A DNA stretch of 64,000 nucleotides. Source: JALOKP01 sp963800865. GTDB lineage: Bacteria; Acidobacteriota; Polarisedimenticolia; J045. Position 1 is the first letter of the stretch; every line of letters begins with the position of its first letter. Both the position numbers and the translations under genes were made by a program. Below the pieces are notes generated by a model. That model was not told the DNA's origin, made no database searches, and saw only the letters and a program-made list of their open reading frames with translations. Positions 58,176 through 64,000 of the stretch are shown here, in pieces. Where the stretch lies: positions 620,001-684,000 of the forward strand of contig CAWDCL010000004.1 in the NCBI GenBank assembly GCA_963800865.1, read 5' to 3'.

Positions 58176-59396
58176 TTATCCGGGCTCCCCGAGGATCTCC
58201 GCCAACGCGTCCGCCAGCCGCTCGAAGTCGCCGAGCGCGTTGTAGAGCGCCGCCGAGATCCGGACCAGCATCCCGCCCGGCGCGCTGGCCCACGGGAAGA
58301 TCTTGCTCTCGATGCCGAAGCGCTCGAAGAGCAGGTCCTCCAGCGCGTCCGCCGAAAGGCCGTACGCGGCCGCCCCCCGGGCGGGTGCGGGAAGCGGCAG
58401 CGACGCCATCGCGGCGACGGTTTCGGGAGGGCAGGGGAGCGCGACCCCCAGCCGGCGGGCGATCCGCTCGCGCGCTGCCAGCGCCAACGCGCGCTGGCGC
58501 GCGATGATCGCCGGCCAGCCGCCCGGCACCTCCTCGTCGAGCACCCGGATCGCTTCCGGGATGGCGAGCCACGCGGTCGGGTCGGCGGTGCCGGTCCAGT
58601 CGAACTCCAGCCGGAAGCGCGAGCGCCCGGGGCGTGACGCGCCGTGGCCGAGACTGACCACCAGCGGCGAGATGCCGTCGCGCCGGTCCGCGCGGACCCA
58701 GAGCGCGGCCGCACCCTTCGGCGCGCAGAGCCACTTGTGCGCGTTGAAGGTGGTGTAGGCGGCGCCGACCGCGTCGAGCGCGAGCGGCACCATCCCCGGC
58801 GCGTGCGCGGCGTCGACCAGCGTGTCGACCCCGCGCGCGTCGAGCTCGCGCACGAGCCGCGCGAGCGGGACGACGAGCGCGGTCGGGGCCGTCACGTGGT
58901 CGATCAGCGCCAGCCGGGTGCGCGGCGTGACGGCGGCGAGGAGCGGGGCCACGAGGTCGTCCCCCGCCGCCATCGGGAACGGGACGCGCGCGACGACGAC
59001 CCGCGCGCCGGACCGCGCCGCCCAGGCCTCCAGCGCGTTGCGGCAGGCGGGATAGGCATGGTCGGTGGTCAGCAGCTCGTCGCCGGGTGCGAGCCGCAGC
59101 GACGCCAGGACCGTGTTGACTCCCGTCGTTGCGTTGGCGACGAACGCGAGCCCCTCCGGATCGCCCCCCGCGAACGCGCCGAGCGCGCCGCGCGCCGCGT
59201 CGAGCAGCGGCTCGAGCTCGCGCGCCAGGAACCGGAACGGCTCGCGCTCCAGCCGCTCCCGGAGCTGCGCCTGGAAGGCGAGCACCGGCCGCGGGCAGGC
59301 GCCGAACGAGCCGTGGTTGAGGTAGAGGACCGCCGGATCGAGGGTCCATAGGTCGCGGCGGACGGGGACGTCGAGCGGCAGCTCCATCGGCGGCAT
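58176..59396 (-). CDS. Class V PLP-dependent aminotransferase (isopenicillin N epimerase-like)
   Basis: 406 residues. ALYLNHGSFGACPRPV-type N-terminus (VLYLNHGSFG), ATTGVNTVLAS, TTDHAYPACRNALE, LVDAAHAPGM and the PLP lysine in TTFNAHKWLCAPKG. Most similar in layout to isopenicillin N epimerase-like and cysteine desulfurase-like proteins of fold type I; the actual substrate is not known. Two in-frame ATGs (59396, 59387) are possible starts. Divergent from the ECF sigma gene. Confidence 0.9.
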   Translation of the reverse strand: MPPMELPLDVPVRRDLWTLDPAVLYLNHGSFGACPRPVLAFQAQLRERLEREPFRFLARELEPLLDAARGALGAFAGGDPEGLAFVANATTGVNTVLASLRLAPGDELLTTDHAYPACRNALEAWAARSGARVVVARVPFPMAAGDDLVAPLLAAVTPRTRLALIDHVTAPTALVVPLARLVRELDARGVDTLVDAAHAPGMVPLALDAVGAAYTTFNAHKWLCAPKGAAALWVRADRRDGISPLVVSLGHGASRPGRSRFRLEFDWTGTADPTAWLAIPEAIRVLDEEVPGGWPAIIARQRALALAARERIARRLGVALPCPPETVAAMASLPLPAPARGAAAYGLSADALEDLLFERFGIESKIFPWASAPGGMLVRISAALYNALGDFERLADALAEILGEPG

Positions 59397-59414
59397 CTTG
59401 CACGGCGGGGGCCG

Positions 59415-59440
59415 GGAACAAAAGCCGTCCCCGGCGGTCC
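59415..59440 (+). promoter_or_regulatory. ECF-type promoter upstream of the sigma/anti-sigma pair
   Basis: GGAAC at 59415-59419 and GTCC at 59437-59440 with 17-bp spacing match the ECF -35/-10 style and suggest autoregulation by the sigma factor encoded downstream. Confidence 0.4.
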
Positions 59441-59515
59441 AACTTCTCGAGGACCGGAGCGGGAGCGCCTCGCGCCGGCCCCACAAGCGCCGCAGGTCGT
59501 GGCATTCTCCCGGGG

Positions 59516-60118
59516 ATGGCGCAGCAGCATCGGGAGATGACCGAGGCGCGGGAGAGCGAGCTCGTCGAGCGTGCGCGACTGGGCGACCGGGAGGCCTTCG
59601 ACGAGCTGATGGAGGCGCACCTTCCCCGGGTGTGGCGGGTGGCCTACCGCATCGTCCGCCACGACCAGGACGCCGAGGACGTCGTGCAGGAGACCTTTCT
59701 CGCCGCCTTCCGGACGATCCCCGCCTTCCGGCAGGAAGCGAAGCTGTCGACCTGGCTGACCCGGATCGCGACCAGCCGCGCGCTCAACCACCTCGATCGC
59801 TCGGCCGAGCGGGTCCGCCGGGCCGGGCGGCCGATCGAGCTGCGGCCGTCGGAGCTGGAGCTCGGCGTGCCGGAGCCGGTCGCGACCGGCCCGAGCCCGC
59901 TCCAGGCCCTCGAGCGCAAGGAACTCGCGGCGCGCCTGGTCGAGTGCCTCGATCGGCTGCCGGGGCCGTGGCGGTCGGTGCTGGCGCTGCGCGAGGGGGA
60001 GGGGCTGAGCTACGAGGAGATCGCCGCGACGATGGACCTGAACCTCGGCACCGTCCGCTCGCGCCTGGCGCGGGCGCGCGTCGCGCTGCGGGACTGCATC
60101 GAGGGGAGGTCGGGATGA
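59516..60118 (+). CDS. ECF RNA polymerase sigma factor (RpoE-like)
   Basis: 200 residues. Region 2 (REAFDELMEAHLPRVWRVAY, DAEDVVQETFLAAFR, WLTRIATSRALNHL) and region 4 (LPGPWRSVLALREGEGLSYE, GTVRSRLARARVAL). A second in-frame ATG at 59537 gives MTEARESE and is equally plausible. Overlaps the anti-sigma ATG in ATGA. Confidence 0.93.
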   Translation: MAQQHREMTEARESELVERARLGDREAFDELMEAHLPRVWRVAYRIVRHDQDAEDVVQETFLAAFRTIPAFRQEAKLSTWLTRIATSRALNHLDRSAERVRRAGRPIELRPSELELGVPEPVATGPSPLQALERKELAARLVECLDRLPGPWRSVLALREGEGLSYEEIAATMDLNLGTVRSRLARARVALRDCIEGRSG

Positions 60119-61557
60119 GCAGCCACGAAGACCGGCACCCCGACGAGATGATCTCCGCCCTCTTCGACGGCGAGCTGGCGCCCGAGGAGTGGACCGCCGT
60201 CAAGGAGCACCTCGAGCAGTGCCCGCGCTGCCAGCGGCTGCTGGAGGAGATCAAGTCGATCTCCGCCGCGCTGCCGGAGGATCCGCCGGTGCCCGACGGG
60301 CTCGCCGCACGGGTCCGGGAGCGGCTGCCGGCCGGGACCGGGCGCCAGCGCGCCGCACCGCCGCGCCGCGATCCGGTCCCCTTCAAGCCGGCGCGCCGGC
60401 GCGTCACCTTCCCGCTCGCGGCCGGGGCCGGGCTGGCGGCGACGCTGATCGTCGGGGCGCTGCTGGTCCAGTACCTCCCTGCGGGCCTCTGGTCGCGTCT
60501 GCAGATGCCGTCGAGGGCGGCCGAGGAGGCGGCAGCGGGCGCCGCCGGGAACCAGACGGAGAGCGCGAGGGAAGAGAAGCGCGCCTCGGCGGAGTCCGCG
60601 CCGGCCAAGGAAACAGCCGGCGAGCCGGGGGCTGCGCCGGGGGGCGTTGCGGCTCCCGATGGCGGAACCGCGACGGCCGAAGCCGACCTCGCGGCCGCCT
60701 CGAAGCTCGACCAGATGGCGCAGCTTCCACCGGATGCGGAAGGGACCGCGGCGCCGGGCGGGACCGGACCGTCGGCCGGGCCACCGGCCGACTACGCCGC
60801 GGCGGGCGAGCGCCCCGGGTTCGCACCCGGGCAGGAACTGCCGGTCACCGTGCCGGAAGAGGCCGACGAGCCGGCGCGGACGGCCCAGGAGATCGCTCTC
60901 GACCCGGTGAACCAGGCGGCCGGGGGAGAGGCCGCACAGGGGTCGCCGATTGGGGGGGTCGTCGGGGGCGTCGTCGGGGGCGTCGCGGGGGGGACGCCCG
61001 GAGGACCGGCCGAGGGCGGCACCGCGCCCGCCGCCGACGGGCAGCAGGCCCTCGCGAAGGACGAGAAGGCGCGGATCCAGCGTGACGACGCAGCGCAGCA
61101 GCTCGAGCGGGCGAAGTCCGCCCCGGTGGCCGCACCGCCGCCGGCCCCCGTCGGACGGCCCGGCGATCGCGTGGCCGAGGCCGTCGCCGTCCCCTCCGCG
61201 GCCAGCGTTGCCGAGTGTCGCGCCACCTGGGGGGCGCCGCGGCAGGCGAGCTGGGCCCCTGCGGCCGGGCGCAGCCCGGAACGGGCGGTCGGAGCCGCGG
61301 GGAAGTCCGCCGGCGGCAAGTCGGTCGTGCTCGAGAACCCGCGCCGGGTCCGGGTCACGGTGACGCGCGAGCGCTGGCCCGAGCTGATGCAGCGGCTCGC
61401 GGCGGCCGGCGTGACGGGCACCGCGCAGTTGCCCGCGCCCCCGGAGTGGGCGGACTGCGCGGCGGTGAACGTCTCGCTCCCCGAGCTTCCGGCCGCACCG
61501 CCTTCCCCGGCGCCGCCGGCCCCGGAAACGCCTTCCGCCCCGCCGCCCGCCGCCTGA
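60115..61557 (+). CDS. Zinc-finger anti-sigma factor with long extracytoplasmic domain
   Basis: 480 residues. The zf-HC2-type anti-sigma domain (HLEQCPRCQRLLEEI near 30-45; His-Cys-Cys set) binds the sigma factor. One transmembrane helix (FPLAAGAGLAATLIVGALLV near 103). The rest is periplasmic, mainly Ala/Gly/Pro-rich, with a Gly-Val repeat IGGVVGGVVGGVAGG near 281. A folded C-terminal part (VRVTVTRERWPELMQRLAAA) resembles the small ACT-like/DUF4349-type tails of signalling anti-sigma factors. Regulated proteolysis by stress is the usual activation. Confidence 0.88.
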   Translation: MSSHEDRHPDEMISALFDGELAPEEWTAVKEHLEQCPRCQRLLEEIKSISAALPEDPPVPDGLAARVRERLPAGTGRQRAAPPRRDPVPFKPARRRVTFPLAAGAGLAATLIVGALLVQYLPAGLWSRLQMPSRAAEEAAAGAAGNQTESAREEKRASAESAPAKETAGEPGAAPGGVAAPDGGTATAEADLAAASKLDQMAQLPPDAEGTAAPGGTGPSAGPPADYAAAGERPGFAPGQELPVTVPEEADEPARTAQEIALDPVNQAAGGEAAQGSPIGGVVGGVVGGVAGGTPGGPAEGGTAPAADGQQALAKDEKARIQRDDAAQQLERAKSAPVAAPPPAPVGRPGDRVAEAVAVPSAASVAECRATWGAPRQASWAPAAGRSPERAVGAAGKSAGGKSVVLENPRRVRVTVTRERWPELMQRLAAAGVTGTAQLPAPPEWADCAAVNVSLPELPAAPPSPAPPAPETPSAPPPAA

Positions 61558-61593
61558 CGCGGGGCGCGCGAACTCACCCGGGCCCGCCGCACG

Positions 61594-62169
61594 ATGCGTC
61601 TGTCCGACCTGCTCTTCCTCGCGATCGGCCTCGCGATGGACGCCTTCGCGGTCGCGGTCTCGTGCGGTTTCGCGTTTCCGCGGCGCGAGCACTTTGGCGC
61701 GCTGAGGATCGCGCTGTCTTTCGGGCTGTTCCAGGCGGCGATGCCGATCCTGGGCTGGGCCGCGGGCCTGTCGGTGCGGCAGCAGATCGAGTCCTGGGAC
61801 CACTGGCTGGCCTTCGCGCTGCTGACCGTGATCGGCGTCAAGATGATCCGCGAGGCGGTCGTCTCCTGGCGGCAGGAGGCGGCGATGGAACTACCCGACG
61901 GCCTCACGCTGCTCGGGCTGTCGGTGGCGACCAGTATCGACGCGCTCGCGGTCGGCCTGTCGCTGTCGTTCCTGCAGGTCGAGATCGCGACCCCGGCGCT
62001 GGTCATCGGGATCGTCACCTTCGTCATGTCGTTCGCGGGGATCGTGCTGGGATTCGAGCTCGAACACCGCCTGCGCGGGCGCTGGCGGCGCAACATCCAG
62101 GTTGCCGGCGGGCTGATCCTGATCGCGATCGGGATCCGGATCGTGCTGGAGCACACGCTGGGCGCCTGA
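61594..62169 (+). CDS. mntP: Manganese efflux pump MntP
   Basis: 191 residues, six transmembrane helices in two halves. Duplicated acidic motifs LAMDAFAVAVSCG near 14 and ATSIDALAVGLSLSF near 108 provide the metal-binding aspartates. No regulatory RNA is apparent in the 36-bp gap upstream. Exports excess Mn2+. Confidence 0.94.
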   Translation: MRLSDLLFLAIGLAMDAFAVAVSCGFAFPRREHFGALRIALSFGLFQAAMPILGWAAGLSVRQQIESWDHWLAFALLTVIGVKMIREAVVSWRQEAAMELPDGLTLLGLSVATSIDALAVGLSLSFLQVEIATPALVIGIVTFVMSFAGIVLGFELEHRLRGRWRRNIQVAGGLILIAIGIRIVLEHTLGA

Positions 62170-62247
62170 TCGGGGCGGGGCTGCCCCGGGGCTCCCGGTC
62201 CGGCATAATCCCCTCGCACCTGTCGCCTTTCTCTTCCAGGAGGCTCC

Positions 62248-63783
62248 ATGGAACGTGTACTCCGCCCGGGGCGCCCGGCCCTCGCTCTCGTCCTCGCCGC
62301 CGCGGTGCTGGCGATCCCCGCCCTGCCCGCAGCCGCCCAGGACCTGGCGTCGTTCGAAAAACGCCTCACCGAGCACCGCCTGCCGAACGGCCTGACCTTC
62401 CTGATCTACGAGCGGCCCGGCGCGCCCGTCGTCTCGTTCTACACGCACGTCAACGTCGGCGCGGCGCAGGAGGTGCCGGGGATCACCGGCATGGCCCACA
62501 TGTTCGAGCACATGGCCTTCAAGGGGACGACGGTCATCGGGACGACCGACTGGCCCGCCGAGAAGAAAGCGCTCGACCAGGTCGAGGCCGCGTGGGACGC
62601 GCTCTACGCCGAGCGGACGAAGATCGGCGGCGGCGACCCGGCGAAACTGAAGGAGCTGGAGAAGGCCTTCAAGGACGCGCAGGAGGTCGCGGACAAGTAC
62701 ATCGTCAAGAACCAGTTCGGCGACATCATCGACCGCCAGGGAGGCGCCGGGATGAACGCCTCCACCGGTTCCGACCAGACGAACTACTTCTACTCGCTGC
62801 CGGCCAACAAGGTCGAGCTGTGGGCCTACCTCGAGTCCGAGCGCTTCCTCGACCCCGTGTTCCGGGAGTTCTACAAGGAGCGCGACGTCGTGATGGAAGA
62901 GCGCCGGCTGCGGACCGAGAGCCAGCCGACGGGCCGGCTGATGGAGCAGTTCCTGGCGACGGCTTTCGTCGCGCACCCCTACAAGCAGCCGGTCGTCGGC
63001 TACATGAGCGACCTGCAGTCGTTCTCGGCGACCGACGCCAAGGCCTTCTACGCGAAGTACTACGTCCCCTCGAACATCGTGATCGCGATCGTCGGCGACG
63101 TGAAGGCCAAGGAGATCATCCCGGTCCTCGACCGCTACTTCGGGCGCCTGCCGAAAGGTGAGACGCCGCCCCCGCTGCGGACGGTGGAGCCGACGGCGAT
63201 CGCCGAGAAGCAGGTGATCAAGACGGACAAGTCGCAGCCGGTCTACATGGAGGGCTACCACCGCGCCGCAGTGACCAGCCCCGACGACGCGACCTACCAG
63301 GCCCTCGCCGAAGTCCTCGGCACCGGCCGGACGTCCCGGCTGTACCGCAGCCTGGTGCGCGACCAGAAGGTCGCCGTGCAGGCTGCCGTCTTCCCGAGCT
63401 TTCCGGGAGGGAAGTACCCGGGGCTGATGGTCTTCTTCGGGATCCCGGCCCCCGGCCGCACCAACGAGGAGGTCCAGGCCGCGATTCGCGTGCAGATCGA
63501 GAAGATCAAGAACGAGCCGGTGACCGACGAGGAGCTGGCGATGGTCAAGTCGCGGGCCAAGGCGTCGCTGGTACGGGGCCTGCAGAGCAACATGGGGATC
63601 GCCCGGCAGCTCGGCGCCGCCCAGACGATCTACGGCGATTGGCGGGAGATGTTCACCGGCGTGGCCGAGATCGATGCCGTCACCAAGGAAGACATCCAGC
63701 GCGTCGCCAGGGCGACCTTCGTCCCCGACAACCGGACCGTTGCGATGATCGTCAACGAAGACGCCAAGCCGGCGAAAAACTGA
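62248..63783 (+). CDS. M16 family metallopeptidase, exported
   Basis: 511 residues with a signal peptide (LALVLAAAVLAIPALPAAAQ). The inverted zinc motif HMFEHMAFKG (HxxEH) lies near 86, with the distal Glu in an unusual setting: an insertion of about 65 charged residues follows the motif before FGDIIDRQGGAGMNASTG. The C-terminal half is the non-catalytic M16 domain. Partner of the next gene, which starts 13 bp later. Confidence 0.92.
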   Translation: MERVLRPGRPALALVLAAAVLAIPALPAAAQDLASFEKRLTEHRLPNGLTFLIYERPGAPVVSFYTHVNVGAAQEVPGITGMAHMFEHMAFKGTTVIGTTDWPAEKKALDQVEAAWDALYAERTKIGGGDPAKLKELEKAFKDAQEVADKYIVKNQFGDIIDRQGGAGMNASTGSDQTNYFYSLPANKVELWAYLESERFLDPVFREFYKERDVVMEERRLRTESQPTGRLMEQFLATAFVAHPYKQPVVGYMSDLQSFSATDAKAFYAKYYVPSNIVIAIVGDVKAKEIIPVLDRYFGRLPKGETPPPLRTVEPTAIAEKQVIKTDKSQPVYMEGYHRAAVTSPDDATYQALAEVLGTGRTSRLYRSLVRDQKVAVQAAVFPSFPGGKYPGLMVFFGIPAPGRTNEEVQAAIRVQIEKIKNEPVTDEELAMVKSRAKASLVRGLQSNMGIARQLGAAQTIYGDWREMFTGVAEIDAVTKEDIQRVARATFVPDNRTVAMIVNEDAKPAKN

Positions 63784-63796
63784 GGAGGGGACGACG

Positions 63797-64000
63797 ATGA
63801 GACCGAAGACCCAGCCGACCGTCCCCGTCGTGAAGCTCGCGGTGGTGCTCCTGCTCGCCGCGGCCGCGATCCTGCCCGCCGCTGCCCAGGCCAAGGCCTG
63901 GTCGGAGATCGCCTACCCGCCGCTGCCGGCCTTCCCGATCCCCAAGCCGCAGGTCGTCGACCTGCCCAACGGGATGAAGGTCTTCCTGCTCGAGGACCGC
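63797..64000 (+). CDS. Second M16-type peptidase, cut by the window end
   Basis: 68 residues visible. Signal peptide VVKLAVVLLLAAAAILPAAA followed by PKPQVVDLPNGMKVFLLEDR, the usual N-terminus of an M16 domain. ATG 63797 has GGAGGGG upstream. Paired M16 genes often form catalytic/non-catalytic heterodimers, but the zinc motif lies beyond the window. Confidence 0.82.
   Translation, partial: MRPKTQPTVPVVKLAVVLLLAAAAILPAAAQAKAWSEIAYPPLPAFPIPKPQVVDLPNGMKVFLLEDR

Overview
The window is a high-GC, densely coded bacterial chromosome segment (roughly 70 percent GC by eye) with about 57 genes on both strands, short intergenic gaps and many 1-4 bp start/stop overlaps. I see no rRNA, tRNA, CRISPR array, phage or insertion sequence. 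The gene mix (alternative complex III fused to an A2-type cytochrome oxidase operon, futalosine-route menaquinone gene mqnA, S8/S9/M16/M32 peptidases, divergent ATP-type PEP carboxykinase, RNase E/G, GlgB, two VapBC pairs) fits a Gram-negative aerobe, most likely an Acidobacteriota-type soil or sediment lineage. That placement is inference from gene content only. At least five genes carry single-base +1 frameshifts, so either the assembly has residual insertion errors or several accessory genes are decaying.

Layout. 1-5003: 5'-part of a divergent PEP carboxykinase (minus), a flotillin (plus), and an aspartate aminotransferase fused to an HprK/PEPCK-like P-loop domain. 5055-7848 (minus): sigma-70 factor, mqnA, Tat-exported metallophosphoesterase. 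8024-19034: exported subtilisin, amino acid permease, an orphan gene, an HD-GYP plus cNMP/TPR signalling pair, and an S9/M32 peptidase pair. 19053-20939: two paralogous vapBC loci with a glyoxalase-fold gene between them. 21019-27547: frameshifted alpha/beta hydrolase lipoprotein, an HprK-like kinase with a 94-residue partner, and a potassium module (two RCK proteins plus a KimA-like transporter), then TerC. 27792-31756: radical SAM protein, RNase E/G with a duplicated Arg-rich tail, Uma2 nuclease. 31788-38627: small kinase coupled to an exported TPR-like protein, enoyl-CoA hydratase, GlgB, TolB-like protein, Cys-rich duplicated-domain protein. 38809-42025 (minus): MBOAT acyltransferase, AMP-forming ligase and acyl carrier protein, a dltABC-like acylation cassette.

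42299-55812 (plus) is the centrepiece: actA-B-C-D-E-F, a small membrane protein, SCO, coxB (with fused cytochrome c), coxA, coxC, coxD and a second subunit III gene, 13 genes in one run that should oxidise menaquinol and pass electrons directly to oxygen. mqnA elsewhere in the window fits the quinone supply. 55820-64000: SDR epimerase fused to an RsbRD-like helical domain, a 34-bp perfect inverted repeat, LON-domain protein, class V aminotransferase, an ECF sigma/anti-sigma pair, mntP and two M16 peptidases (the second cut by the window end).

Dispersed elements include four copies of a GC-rich palindromic repeat (GTAGGGGCCGGC...GCCGGCCC type) in intergenic gaps. The features I would look at first are the aminotransferase-P-loop fusion beside the divergent PEP carboxykinase, the HprK-like/94-aa pair, the MBOAT-ligase-ACP cassette, and the Cys-rich protein with its well-formed operator.
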